From positions 1-36,387 of the forward strand of contig CAZVNS010000020.1 in NCBI GenBank assembly GCA_964628905.1: DNA of 36,387 nucleotides, written 5' to 3'. How positions within the stretch are numbered: the stretch's first letter is position 1; each line of letters starts with the position of its first letter. Source of the stretch: JAJPXC01 sp964628905 (GTDB lineage: Bacteria > Bacteroidota > Bacteroidia > Bacteroidales > Muribaculaceae). The notes under the pieces are model-generated. The model searched no databases, was not told the origin of the DNA, and saw nothing but the letters and a program-made list of their open reading frames with translations. Positions 16,127 to 24,629 of this stretch are shown here, one piece after another. A program made the translations under genes and the position numbers.

Positions 16127-17221
16127 CTAATTATCGAAGATGGCAAATGTGAAGTGCTGATTTGGGGGCACGAGCGGCTGAATTAAGTTTTTTAAAACAT
16201 TCTCGGCCGGGCCGGGGGCCACAATCAGCGACCTCGGCGTGCCGTCGTAGAAGCGCCGAGTCAGATGGTGGGCCAGCACACCCATGGTCATGCGCAGGTT
16301 GACCTCGACGCAAGGGTTGATGTGGCAAGCCTTATCGCTTCGGTAGATGAGCATATCCACCCCAAGCGGGCCTCGGTGGGCGGTACCGATCAGATTGGTG
16401 AGTAGTGGAGGTAGGGCGCGCTCCACGGCAAGGAGGTCATCTTTGTCGACAAACCGGGTCAGCTCACTGCGGATGTCGTCGTCAGGCATCAGACGGTTGC
16501 CGGAATATGACGTGGCACCTGAGGTATAAAAGAGCGAGTAACCCATCGGGCGGGCCACACCTTGGGTGTCGATGTCGAAGAGCGTGGCGAAGTCGGCGAG
16601 CTTGTCGAGGCGCTGCTCCACCATCACCGACCCCTGGCGTCGGAGCATTCCCGCCGCAGAGTTGCGCAGCTGAGCCATGCCGCGTGGAGCTGTGGTGTCG
16701 ATGATGCCGCGGCCTGAGGTGGAGTAGGGGAGCTTGACCATGGCGCGTCCATCCACCTTGTCGATGGCTTCCCAAAGGGTGGCTTCGTCGCGGGCCTCGA
16801 TGGGCGCGGGTGGTAGGTTGAAGTGCAGGTGCGGGCGCAAACCCTCCATTACGGCGGCCGAGATGCGCCGGTGGCTCAGCGAGCGGTGCCGCAGCAGCCA
16901 CTCGTCGCCAGGGAGTGAACCGACCTCGACCCCCGCGTCGGCAAATCGGCTGCGAGCGTCGTGGCTCCACCCCCAGGGGGCACAGCAGTCGGTGGCTTGT
17001 CCGGCGTAGATCTCCCCCTGAAGGCCAAATTGCCGCTTGACGGAGCTAACCCACTCCGCATTGGCTCCGGGGGCAAGTATGTAATCACCCTCCCGAGCCC
17101 ACCACAGAGGGAGCAGCGCCCCGCTCTGGGCTATCAGCTCGGCCTGTCGCGGCGGGGTGAACCGCTGCCCCGGCTGCATCGCCAGCGCTATATCATTATA
17201 TGGATTAAACAGATGTAACAC
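16127..17221 (-). CDS. Uncharacterised ATP-grasp-like protein, first gene of the murein peptide operon
   Basis: 364 residues from GTG at 17221. The frame continues to a TTG at 17251, but that codon is part of the probable -7 box (17249-17256), so transcription should begin downstream of it. The protein would then begin LHLFNPYNDIALA after the start residue. ATP-grasp-like features are MVKLPYSTSGRGI (glycine-rich loop), SVMVEQRLDKLADF, a GPLGVDMLIY segment and CVEVNLRMTMG as a metal-binding strand. Such folds usually join a carboxylate to an amine with ATP. No signal peptide, so cytoplasmic. It is followed at 27 bp by the NlpC/P60 gene. A role in handling murein peptides is inferred from position only. 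Confidence 0.6.
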   Translation of the reverse strand: MLHLFNPYNDIALAMQPGQRFTPPRQAELIAQSGALLPLWWAREGDYILAPGANAEWVSSVKRQFGLQGEIYAGQATDCCAPWGWSHDARSRFADAGVEVGSLPGDEWLLRHRSLSHRRISAAVMEGLRPHLHFNLPPAPIEARDEATLWEAIDKVDGRAMVKLPYSTSGRGIIDTTAPRGMAQLRNSAAGMLRRQGSVMVEQRLDKLADFATLFDIDTQGVARPMGYSLFYTSGATSYSGNRLMPDDDIRSELTRFVDKDDLLAVERALPPLLTNLIGTAHRGPLGVDMLIYRSDKACHINPCVEVNLRMTMGVLAHHLTRRFYDGTPRSLIVAPGPAENVLKNLIQPLVPPNQHFTFAIFDN

Positions 17222-17248
17222 TCCGCAGATATCAGTTAAAACTTTTGG

Positions 17249-17256
17249 CAAAGATA
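17249..17256 (-). promoter_or_regulatory. -7 box of the murein operon (left half of a divergent promoter pair)
   Basis: Reads TATCTTTG on the minus strand, a full match to TAnnTTTG. Initiation a few bases downstream would give a leader of about 20-25 nt to the GTG at 17221. An identical box faces the other way at 17309-17316. Confidence 0.7.
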
Positions 17257-17308
17257 CAGAAAAAGTTTACGGATATAAGTGGGTATTTCATAATATATAA
17301 ATATGTTG

Positions 17309-17316
17309 TATCTTTG
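17309..17316 (+). promoter_or_regulatory. -7 box of the TonB receptor operon (right half of a divergent promoter pair)
   Basis: TATCTTTG, a full match to TAnnTTTG, with TTTC 19 bp upstream as a weak -33. The ATG at 17328 is only 11 bases past the box, so the leader is very short and leaves no space for a riboswitch or attenuator. Confidence 0.7.
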
Positions 17317-17327
17317 TGGTTGATGAT

Positions 17328-20081
17328 ATGACCAATCAGATACGACGATTATACATGGCGATTGTGGCCGCGCTGGTTAGCGTGGTGGCATTCGCCGCGC
17401 CCGTACGCGTCGCTGTGAGCGATGCTGAGACGGGTGAAGTGATGGAGTTTGCGGCAGTGGCGCTGACGCGCGGCGAGCAGCATGCCGGCGGTCTGACCGA
17501 CCAGCAGGGCGTGATAGTGCTCGATGTGGCTCCGGGACATTGGCTGGCTACGGTGAGTTCGGTAGGGTATCAGCCCTCGACCCTCGCCGTCGACGTCAAG
17601 GCCGACGGAGCAATCGCTAAGGTGAAGTTGTCGCCAGTGCAAAACAACCTAAACGAGGTGGTGGTCACGGCCCAGGAGTCGCGCGGGGCCACCAGTGCTT
17701 CGGTGATTGACATCACGGCGATGCAGCACCTGCAGCCGTCGAGTTTCACCGACCTGATGGAGCTGCTCCCCGGTCAGGTCAACAAGGACCCGGAGATGGG
17801 TTCGGCCAACCTGTTGCGACTGCGCGAGGCTGCCAACTCATCGACCTCCGACAACTACGACACCGGTTCGCTCGGCGCGTCGTTTGTGGTCGACGGTGTG
17901 CCCGTCAACTCATCGGCCGACATGCTCGTGTCGCCCGACGGCACGCGCGCCGACCGCTCTTCGGCCGGCAAGGGTGTGGACATGCGTACACTCTCGACCG
18001 ACGACATAGAGCAGGTGGAGGTGGTGCGCGGCATCCCCTCGGTGGAGTACGGCGAGCTGACCTCAGGCCTGGTCAACATCAAGCGTAAGAACCGCGTGAG
18101 CCGTCTGGAGGCGCGTTTCAAGGCCGACATGCAGTCGCAACTGTTCTATGTGGGAAAGGGTGTGAAGATGCCCGGCGACGACTGGACGCTCAACATCTCG
18201 GCGGACTATCTCGACTCCAAGATTGACCCCCGCGACAAGCGTGAGAACTTCAAGCGCGTCACCGCGTCGGTGCGCTCACTCAAGAAGTGGACCGAGCACA
18301 CCTACATAGCCACATGGAACACCTCGCTCAACTATACCGGCGCATTTGAGCGCGACGACAACGACCCCGACCTGACGATCAACGGCACCACCGATTTCTA
18401 TAAGTCGAGCAAGAATGGGGTGTCGTGGCAGAACATACTCAGCTTCCAGTTCCCCCTCAGCCCCTTCTGGCGTACGGCCACACTCACCACCGGCCTCAAC
18501 TACTCGCACGACGAGCTGCATCAGGAGAAGACCGTGGCTCCCAACCGCGTCTATCCCTTGCCGGTGTCGCTGACCCCCGGAGCACACTATGTGGGCTTCC
18601 TGCCGATGATGTACGATGCCCTATACGACATGGTGGGCGAGCCGTTTACAGCCTTCGTCAAGGGTAACACCCAGGCCCGCTACAGCTTCGGCAGCGCCGG
18701 CAACATACTCAAGGCCGGTGTGGAGTGGAACATGAGCAAGAACTTTGGCGCCGGCGCTATCTACGACCTGACGCGCCCTTTGGTGGCCGGCAACACCAGC
18801 CGCCCGCGTGCTTTCTCCGACGTGCCCGCCATGCACCAAGTGTCGGCCTATGTGGAGAATATCACCGACATCAACGCCGGACGTCATCAATTCCAGCTCC
18901 AGTTGGGTCTGCGTGAGACTCAGCTGCTACATCTCGACAGCCGTTATGCCCTCAGTGGCAAGCCATATCTCGACCCCCGCGCCAACCTCAAGTGGGTGCT
19001 CCCCTCATGGCACGTCGGCTCCTCACCGATGGTGCTCGAGCTCAACGGTGGTGTGGGGTGGCTCACCAAGATGCCTGTGGCATCGATGCTTTACCCCGAC
19101 CTGCTGTATACCGATTTCACTCAGCTCAACTACTTCCACAACGACGAGCAATACCGCGTGATGAATGTGCGCACCTTCGTCGAGGACCTCACCAACTACG
19201 ATCTCCGCGCCGCCCGCAACTTCAAGTGGGAAGCGCGCGCCGACCTCACCTGGATGGGCAACCGTCTGTCGGTGACATACTTCCGCGAGCGCATGACTGA
19301 CGGCTTCCGCCGCTCGGGAGTGGTGCACCGCTATGACTACAACAAATACGACGCGTCGGCCTTCGATCCCTATGCCGAGGGCCGAGCCCCCACGATCGAC
19401 GAGCTCCCCTACGAAGTGGAGACCCGCCTTAATGTGATCAACCGCACCACCAACGGCTCGCAGATCGACAAGGAGGGAGTTGAATATACGCTTTCGACCC
19501 GCCGCTTCCCCGTGATACGCACCCGCCTGACAGTGTCAGGAGCATGGTTCCGCACCACGCTCAACAACTCACAGCCGCTATGGTATAAGCCCGGGGTGAT
19601 ACTCAACGGCAAGGAGCTGCAATATGTGGGACTATACGACGACAACGACGGCAACCGCTACGAGAGCGTCAACACCAACTTCACCTTCGACACCGACGTG
19701 CCACGCTTGGGGCTCAACTTCTCGGTGTCGGTGCAGAATATGTGGCTCACCTCCACCCAGACGCTCGAGCGCACCGGCATGCCCACCCACTATATGGGGC
19801 CCGACATGGTGGTGCACCCCTACACCTCCGACATGGTCGACGACCCCTACCTAAAGCACCTTGTGCGCACATACTCTCCCACGGCCTTCGAGCGCCGCAC
19901 CGTGCCCCTGGCCACCACCTTCAACATCAAAGCAACCAAAAAATTCTGGAACGACCGCATAGCCTTGGCCCTGTACGTCAACCGCCTCGTGTCAATAACC
20001 CCCGACTACGAGCGCTATGGTGTGGTGCAGCGCCGCTACTCCTCCCCCTACTTCGGCATGGAGCTAAACCTGCGGCTATAG
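17328..20081 (+). CDS. TonB-dependent outer-membrane receptor with carboxypeptidase-like N-terminal domain
   Basis: 917 residues from ATG 17328. A frame-extending GTG at 17316 overlaps the promoter box and is rejected. A signal peptide (MTNQIRRLYM then a hydrophobic stretch to AFA) is followed by a carboxypeptidase-regulatory-like beta domain (about 22-110, with VSSVGYQPSTL). A TonB-box-like NEVVVTAQE comes next, then the plug (ASVIDITAMQHLQPSSF, VVRGIPSVEYGELTSG) and a 22-strand-type barrel ending in YFGMELNLRL. It imports a ligand using proton-motive force through TonB. No SusD homologue follows, so it is not a SusCD glycan pair. The DUF4876 lipoprotein, DUF6850 barrel and ABC module downstream suggest a dedicated transport system; the substrate is unknown. 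Confidence 0.92.
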   Translation: MTNQIRRLYMAIVAALVSVVAFAAPVRVAVSDAETGEVMEFAAVALTRGEQHAGGLTDQQGVIVLDVAPGHWLATVSSVGYQPSTLAVDVKADGAIAKVKLSPVQNNLNEVVVTAQESRGATSASVIDITAMQHLQPSSFTDLMELLPGQVNKDPEMGSANLLRLREAANSSTSDNYDTGSLGASFVVDGVPVNSSADMLVSPDGTRADRSSAGKGVDMRTLSTDDIEQVEVVRGIPSVEYGELTSGLVNIKRKNRVSRLEARFKADMQSQLFYVGKGVKMPGDDWTLNISADYLDSKIDPRDKRENFKRVTASVRSLKKWTEHTYIATWNTSLNYTGAFERDDNDPDLTINGTTDFYKSSKNGVSWQNILSFQFPLSPFWRTATLTTGLNYSHDELHQEKTVAPNRVYPLPVSLTPGAHYVGFLPMMYDALYDMVGEPFTAFVKGNTQARYSFGSAGNILKAGVEWNMSKNFGAGAIYDLTRPLVAGNTSRPRAFSDVPAMHQVSAYVENITDINAGRHQFQLQLGLRETQLLHLDSRYALSGKPYLDPRANLKWVLPSWHVGSSPMVLELNGGVGWLTKMPVASMLYPDLLYTDFTQLNYFHNDEQYRVMNVRTFVEDLTNYDLRAARNFKWEARADLTWMGNRLSVTYFRERMTDGFRRSGVVHRYDYNKYDASAFDPYAEGRAPTIDELPYEVETRLNVINRTTNGSQIDKEGVEYTLSTRRFPVIRTRLTVSGAWFRTTLNNSQPLWYKPGVILNGKELQYVGLYDDNDGNRYESVNTNFTFDTDVPRLGLNFSVSVQNMWLTSTQTLERTGMPTHYMGPDMVVHPYTSDMVDDPYLKHLVRTYSPTAFERRTVPLATTFNIKATKKFWNDRIALALYVNRLVSITPDYERYGVVQRRYSSPYFGMELNLRL

Positions 20082-20091
20082 GGCCTGGGAG

Positions 20092-20127
20092 TTAACGGCC
20101 CTAAAGCCATTAACGACCCTAAAGCCC
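20092..20127. repeat. 18-bp tandem duplication
   Basis: Two adjacent 18-bp units (20092-20109 and 20110-20127) match at 16 of 18 positions (TTAACGGCCCTAAAGCCA and TTAACGACCCTAAAGCCC). The second unit begins dispersed repeat copy A. Copy B has only one such unit. Confidence 0.8.
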
Positions 20128-20223
20128 GAATGGCAACCGCTATAAACCGCTGGCCGGAGAGCACCGCGAGCCGGCCTGCGGGGACAACAAACCACAGAAC
20201 CAAGCACCCGCAGGACACAACTC
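20111..20223 (+). repeat. Dispersed intergenic repeat, copy A
   Basis: About 113 bp closely matching 25888-26003; most positions are identical, with one 2-3 base insertion. Conserved blocks include AAAGCCCGAA, GAGCACCGCGAG, GACAACAAA and CCGCAGG. 20147-20157 can pair with 20171-20181 (10 of 11 pairs) around a 13-nt loop. It lies between the TonB receptor and the DUF4876 lipoprotein genes and runs into the 9-bp minisatellite. No coding frame is conserved between the two copies. It may be a structured leader RNA or a mobile REP-like element. Confidence 0.8.
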
Positions 20224-20290
20224 TAACAACTTTATAAACTCTAAAAACTCTAAAAACTCTAAAAACTCTAAAAACTCTAACAACTCAATA
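20219..20290 (+). repeat. 9-bp minisatellite ending at a start codon
   Basis: Eight consecutive 9-bp units fill this stretch. Units 3-6 (20237-20272) are perfect AACTCTAAA. Units 1 and 7 read AACTCTAAC, unit 2 AACTTTATA and unit 8 AACTCAATA. The array stops exactly where the ATG of the DUF4876 lipoprotein begins (20291). It therefore occupies the whole ribosome-binding region, which in Bacteroidetes depends on A-richness rather than Shine-Dalgarno pairing. Copy-number change by slippage could alter translation. Confidence 0.9.
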
Positions 20291-21505
20291 ATGAAACTCC
20301 TCAGCAGAATCATATTAGCGCTATTGGCAGTGGTAGCCACCGGTTGCATCGACAACGAGGGCACCCTGGCCGACTACCACTCAGTGACAGTAATCAACAC
20401 CCTCCCCGACGATATACCCGCCGGCACAGAGCTTCTTGCCGGTAAAATTGAGTACACAGAGCTCAACACCGGCACCCACGGCGCCCAAGCCCTGCCGCAG
20501 TACGACCCCTACCGCCTCCCCGCCGGACTCTACGACATCCAGGCTTCAGCCACCGTGCGCTACCGACAAGATGACGGCACCGAGGTGGAACGCACCCTCC
20601 GTGCCACCCTCCCCTCGCACGAGATAGTCAGCGACTGCGCACTGGAGTTGAACTGGTTTTTCTACAACGAGAGCAATTCGCTGGTGTTCGGCGAGATTTA
20701 CGCCACCGGTTCGCTCAACGCCACCTCCACCGGAGGCCTTCGCGACTCCTACTTCACAATATTTAATAATACCGACCAGGTGATCTACGCTGATGGGTTG
20801 GGCATAGCCGAGTCGGCATTCGTCAACTCGCGCACCAACACCTTCGAGATACTCACCCCGGAGAACGACCGCAACCTCGCCTTCACCGCCGGCACCCTCT
20901 GGGTGATCCCCGGCAGCGGCACCGACTATCCCATACAACCCGGCGAGTCGATCAAGATTGTTGACCAGGCCATCGACTGGAGCGCCCAGGTGCCCGGCGC
21001 CATCGACCATACCGACGCCGATTTCGAGTGGGTCGATGATAACCCCCAGGACACCGACAACCCAGAGGTGACAAACCTCGACAAATGGTATTGCTACTCC
21101 CTGACCATCTGGGTCATGTCAAACCAGTGCAATCGCTCCTACGCCCTGGTGCGTTTCCCCCAGGGGATGACCGCCGAGCAGTATCTCAGCGACTACCACG
21201 GGCCGTACGACTACATCAGCTCAATCGGCACACAGATGCACAACGACAAGGCATACCTGATACCCAACGAATGGATAGTCGACGGCGTGAACCTGAGCGT
21301 GCCTGAGGTATGGGTGTTCGGAGCCCTTGGCAACGAGGTGGATATGAGCTATGCCGCCATATCGCAGCTCAACAAGGACCCTGAGCGCTTCGGCAAATGC
21401 TTCGTGCGCCGCGAGGCAACCGTAACAGCCGACGGACGCCGCATACTGATGGACACCAACGACTCAGCCTGCGACTTCGAGGTGCGCCAGATATCACAAC
21501 ACTAA
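20291..21505 (+). CDS. DUF4876-type lipoprotein
   Basis: 404 residues. The signal peptide ends in the lipobox VVATGC (Cys19), so it is a lipoprotein. The first part (about 28-125) resembles an Ig-like or carboxypeptidase-regulatory fold (YRLPAGLYDIQASATVRY). The rest has FFYNESNSLVFGEIYATGS and YFTIFNNTDQVIYADGL, which I associate with DUF4876. Family assignment is from memory. Genes of this type sit between a TonB receptor and a DUF6850 barrel in other Bacteroidales, as here. It probably works with the receptor, perhaps as a ligand-capturing or cap lipoprotein; that role is inferred. Confidence 0.75.
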   Translation: MKLLSRIILALLAVVATGCIDNEGTLADYHSVTVINTLPDDIPAGTELLAGKIEYTELNTGTHGAQALPQYDPYRLPAGLYDIQASATVRYRQDDGTEVERTLRATLPSHEIVSDCALELNWFFYNESNSLVFGEIYATGSLNATSTGGLRDSYFTIFNNTDQVIYADGLGIAESAFVNSRTNTFEILTPENDRNLAFTAGTLWVIPGSGTDYPIQPGESIKIVDQAIDWSAQVPGAIDHTDADFEWVDDNPQDTDNPEVTNLDKWYCYSLTIWVMSNQCNRSYALVRFPQGMTAEQYLSDYHGPYDYISSIGTQMHNDKAYLIPNEWIVDGVNLSVPEVWVFGALGNEVDMSYAAISQLNKDPERFGKCFVRREATVTADGRRILMDTNDSACDFEVRQISQH

Positions 21506-21506
21506 T

Positions 21507-23024
21507 ATGAAGTCACTCTTAGCCACATATTTGCTTCTGACCGCGGCGCTGTCAGTCCATGCCTCGGATGCCCTTGACATGCGCGGCACCTCGGTGATGG
21601 ACAGCGTCACCACCGACGTGGCCGCGCTCCCCTACGAGAGCAACCCCGCAGCCATGTTCACCCGCTTCAGCGTCAACCGTTCCACCTTCAACGCCCGCGG
21701 CAGCTATAGCGGCGCCGACCAGGCACAGGTGGTGCAGGAAGGCACCGGCCACCTCATCGGCGGCCTTCAGGCCCATTCCTACATGCGCCTCAATCCCAAC
21801 ACTGTAGTGTGGGGCGGCGCGGAGTTTGCCACAGGGCAGCGTCGCAACCTGCGCTGGACCGAGTCCGTCGACTACGACCGACTGGCGCCGTACGTGCTTG
21901 GCGACTCCGTGGGAGGCGACCTGTCGGAGCGGCGCTATAGCTTCTACGGCGGATATGCCGGGCGCTCAGGCGTCTGGGGCTGGGGGGCTAAGGCGAGCTA
22001 TGTGGCTTCAATCGACTACCGCGACCGCGACCCCCGCGACAAGATTGTGGTTTCCGACCTCAACATCGACCTCGGAGCCACCCGCACCGTAGGCCGTTAC
22101 GACCTGGGCATCGGCTTAGGGCTCAACGTCTACAACCAGGATTGCGACCTCGAATTCTACAACCCCATAAACAATATCCGCGTCTACGCCTTCACCGGTT
22201 TAGGCACCACCTACGCACGCTTCAGCGGTAATTCAGCCGAAAACACCGCCTACGACGGCTTGGGCTACCGTATAGCCCTGACCCTCACCCCCACACGAGG
22301 CACCGGGGTCTGGGGAGCGGTACGCTACCGCAAGGGCTATGTCAAGCAGATACTGCGCGACTTCAACAACCTGACACTCACCCACGCCTCCACCTACCAC
22401 TTCGAGGGTGAAGCCGGATGGAGCGGCCGGGCGGGAGTACTCACTATTGCTCCACAAGCCCAGCTCACGTGGCGTCGACGCATCGGAACCGAAAATCTTT
22501 TCGGCTCATCAGTCGGCACCGACTACAACCGCATTGGCGACCACACATATTATTATAGCGACCGTGTAGTGGCTCGTGTAAGAGTGCCGCTGACACTGTC
22601 GACCGGAACCACCACGCTGCTTGAACTCGACCCCGGAGCCACTTACCGCTACGACCACGAAAACTACCGCACCCCTGCCCGCGACCTCGAGGCCGACTGC
22701 ATCACCGCACACCTCGGAGCCCACTATGCCTTCAGTGCCGGAAGTGTCAGGCTGCGCCCCGGAGTTGTAGGGGAGCTGTCGTGGGTCTCATCCCTTAGCC
22801 GCCGGCTCACCGGGCTCAACCCCGAGTCGGCCATCGGGCAGATGGTAAACCACAACTTCGACATGCTTATCGCCAACTACCGCTCCCTTGCAGTGAAGGT
22901 GGGCGCATCATACAAGTTGACCCCCACCGTTGCCCTCCAGCTCGAAGGTGAGGTGGGACGCCGTTGGTTGACAGCCCATGGGCAGCAGACCCATGCGCTC
23001 CTGACCGCTGGCGTAATATTCTGA
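21507..23024 (+). CDS. DUF6850-type outer-membrane beta-barrel protein
   Basis: 505 residues with a signal peptide (MKSLLATYLLLTAALSVHAS). The remainder is alternating aromatic/polar beta strands with many Tyr and Arg residues (YSFYGGYAGRSGVWGWGAKA, YHFEGEAGWSGRAGV). It ends in ALLTAGVIF, a barrel-type C-terminus with terminal Phe. Start follows the upstream stop with a 1-bp gap, so the two are almost certainly co-translated. Family assignment is from memory. It has no TonB box or plug. It may form a second pore or a scaffold next to the receptor. Confidence 0.75.
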   Translation: MKSLLATYLLLTAALSVHASDALDMRGTSVMDSVTTDVAALPYESNPAAMFTRFSVNRSTFNARGSYSGADQAQVVQEGTGHLIGGLQAHSYMRLNPNTVVWGGAEFATGQRRNLRWTESVDYDRLAPYVLGDSVGGDLSERRYSFYGGYAGRSGVWGWGAKASYVASIDYRDRDPRDKIVVSDLNIDLGATRTVGRYDLGIGLGLNVYNQDCDLEFYNPINNIRVYAFTGLGTTYARFSGNSAENTAYDGLGYRIALTLTPTRGTGVWGAVRYRKGYVKQILRDFNNLTLTHASTYHFEGEAGWSGRAGVLTIAPQAQLTWRRRIGTENLFGSSVGTDYNRIGDHTYYYSDRVVARVRVPLTLSTGTTTLLELDPGATYRYDHENYRTPARDLEADCITAHLGAHYAFSAGSVRLRPGVVGELSWVSSLSRRLTGLNPESAIGQMVNHNFDMLIANYRSLAVKVGASYKLTPTVALQLEGEVGRRWLTAHGQQTHALLTAGVIF

Positions 23025-23047
23025 ATGTTATAACGTTATATAATTCC

Positions 23048-23932
23048 ATGGAATCCGTAATCTCAGTTAAAAACCTGACCCAACGCTATGGCACCGGACG
23101 CTTGATTTACAAAGATTTGAGCTTCGATGTGCCCCAAGGCCACATCCTGGGCCTGTTGGGCAAGAACGGTACCGGCAAAACCACCACCATCAACATCCTG
23201 ATGGGCTACCTCAAGCCCCAGAGCGGCGAGTGCAAAATATTCGGCCGTGACATCACCGCGATGGATGCCGCTACACGTTCGCGCATCGCGCTGCTGATCG
23301 AGGGGCATGTGCAGTATGCATTCATGACCATCGAGCAGATCGAGCGCTTCTACGCAAAATTTTACCCCAAGTGGAACCGCGAAGCCTACTATGAGTTGAT
23401 GCGCAAGTTGCACGTATCCCCCCATCAGCGCATCCAGTCGATGTCGTGCGGACAGCGCTCGCAGGTAGCTTTGGGCTTGATTTTGGCTCAGAACGCCGAC
23501 CTGCTTGTGCTCGACGACTTCTCGCTGGGACTCGATCCCGGCTACCGCCGCCTGTTTGTGGAGTATCTTCGCGACTTTGTCAAGAGCGAGGACAAGACAG
23601 TGTTCATGACCTCACATATCATCCAGGATATGGAGCGTCTGATTGACGATGTGATCGTGCTCGACTACGGCAAAATCCTCACCCAACAGCCTGTGAAAGA
23701 GCTTATGGACACATTCCACTGCTACCATTTCGATACCAAAGCCGACTCTATCGAGGCCGACAAGTCGTTGCTCAACCCGTCGGTGGTGAAGGGCCACGGC
23801 GAGGTGTTCTCGTTCGGCTCAGCCGACGATGTCAAGGGCAAGTTGCTTCAGCAGGGAGTTGAGGTGACCGGCCTGGCCGAGGTGCCCATGACCCTTGAGG
23901 ATGCCTTCATTGGCCTCACAGGAAAGTATTAA
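23048..23932 (+). CDS. ABC transporter ATP-binding protein with non-canonical motifs
   Basis: 294 residues from ATG 23048; an upstream in-frame GTG would run into the previous gene. Walker A is GKNGTGKTT (38-46). The signature motif is MSCGQ rather than LSGGQ. Walker B is LLVLDDFSLGLDPG, with Asp where the catalytic Glu normally stands. The switch histidine is present in MTSHIIQDMERL. It energises the permease encoded next (22 bp gap). Similar changes occur, as far as I recall, in other ATPases beside DUF4857 genes, so this is probably a family trait rather than decay. Confidence 0.9.
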   Translation: MESVISVKNLTQRYGTGRLIYKDLSFDVPQGHILGLLGKNGTGKTTTINILMGYLKPQSGECKIFGRDITAMDAATRSRIALLIEGHVQYAFMTIEQIERFYAKFYPKWNREAYYELMRKLHVSPHQRIQSMSCGQRSQVALGLILAQNADLLVLDDFSLGLDPGYRRLFVEYLRDFVKSEDKTVFMTSHIIQDMERLIDDVIVLDYGKILTQQPVKELMDTFHCYHFDTKADSIEADKSLLNPSVVKGHGEVFSFGSADDVKGKLLQQGVEVTGLAEVPMTLEDAFIGLTGKY

Positions 23933-23954
23933 CCTACCAACTCAAAAATTCGTC

Positions 23955-24623
23955 ATGATTAAAGCGATATTCTATAAAGAGTGGCTCAAGACCGGACGCA
24001 CATTCACCGTGTGCCTGGTGCTTGGCCTGGCCATAGCCCTGTATGCCGACCTTGGCATCAACCGCATTGTGGCCAACAAGGGGGTCGACCATGTTTGGCT
24101 CATCATGCTTATGAAGGACCAGATGTTTATCGACGCCCTGCGCTATGTGCCCCTGCTGATAGGTTTGGCCATAGGCATCTCGCAGATGGCTCCCGAGATG
24201 AGTCATAAGCGCCTGAAACTCACCTTGCATCTTCCCTACTCATCGGAGAAGCTCGTGGGGTTGATGATACTCTCAGGCCTGTTGGAGCTGACTGTAATCT
24301 ACGGCTGCATGATGGCCACAGTGTTCTGCTACGAGTCGATGCTGCTCCCCGGTGAGCTTGTTGGCCGTGGGGCGCTGACTGCTCTTCCGTGGTTTTTCGC
24401 CGGATATATAGCCTACCTGTTTGCCACCGCCGTTTGCCTCGAAGGCTCATGGCGCGAGCGCATACTGCTGAGCCTCATAGACATAGGCGTGCTCACTGTG
24501 ATGTATATGCAGGACGCGCCTGAGGCTTACAACGGCATGATCATAGCCGTAATCGTATTGTTAATCGCTACTATAGCGCTGACCTACAGGTCGGTATATC
24601 GGTTTAAGGAGGGCCGTCAGTAA
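23955..24623 (+). CDS. ABC transporter permease subunit
   Basis: 222 residues from ATG 23955; the frame is open further upstream but overlaps the ATPase gene. It starts MIKAIFYKEWLKTGRTF, typical of ABC-2 or NosY-like permeases with a short cytoplasmic N-helix. About six hydrophobic segments follow. It should form the inner-membrane channel with the ATPase. The DUF4857 gene begins 6 bp later. Confidence 0.85.
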   Translation: MIKAIFYKEWLKTGRTFTVCLVLGLAIALYADLGINRIVANKGVDHVWLIMLMKDQMFIDALRYVPLLIGLAIGISQMAPEMSHKRLKLTLHLPYSSEKLVGLMILSGLLELTVIYGCMMATVFCYESMLLPGELVGRGALTALPWFFAGYIAYLFATAVCLEGSWRERILLSLIDIGVLTVMYMQDAPEAYNGMIIAVIVLLIATIALTYRSVYRFKEGRQ

Positions 24624-24629
24624 TCGGAT

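Noticed and set aside
17222..17251. TTG 17251 as start of the ATP-grasp gene
   Set aside because: The TTG is the last part of the TATCTTTG box, so the transcript should begin after it; GTG 17221 is the better start.
17256..17328. Riboswitch (for example cobalamin) controlling the TonB receptor
   Set aside because: The promoter box ends 11 bases before the start codon, leaving no space for an aptamer.
20219..20290. Possible CRISPR array
   Set aside because: The repeat unit is 9 bp with no spacers and no cas genes nearby; it is a simple minisatellite.
17328..21505. SusC/SusD polysaccharide utilisation pair
   Set aside because: The gene after the receptor is a DUF4876-type lipoprotein without SusD TPR features, and there are no glycoside hydrolases or hybrid two-component regulators nearby.
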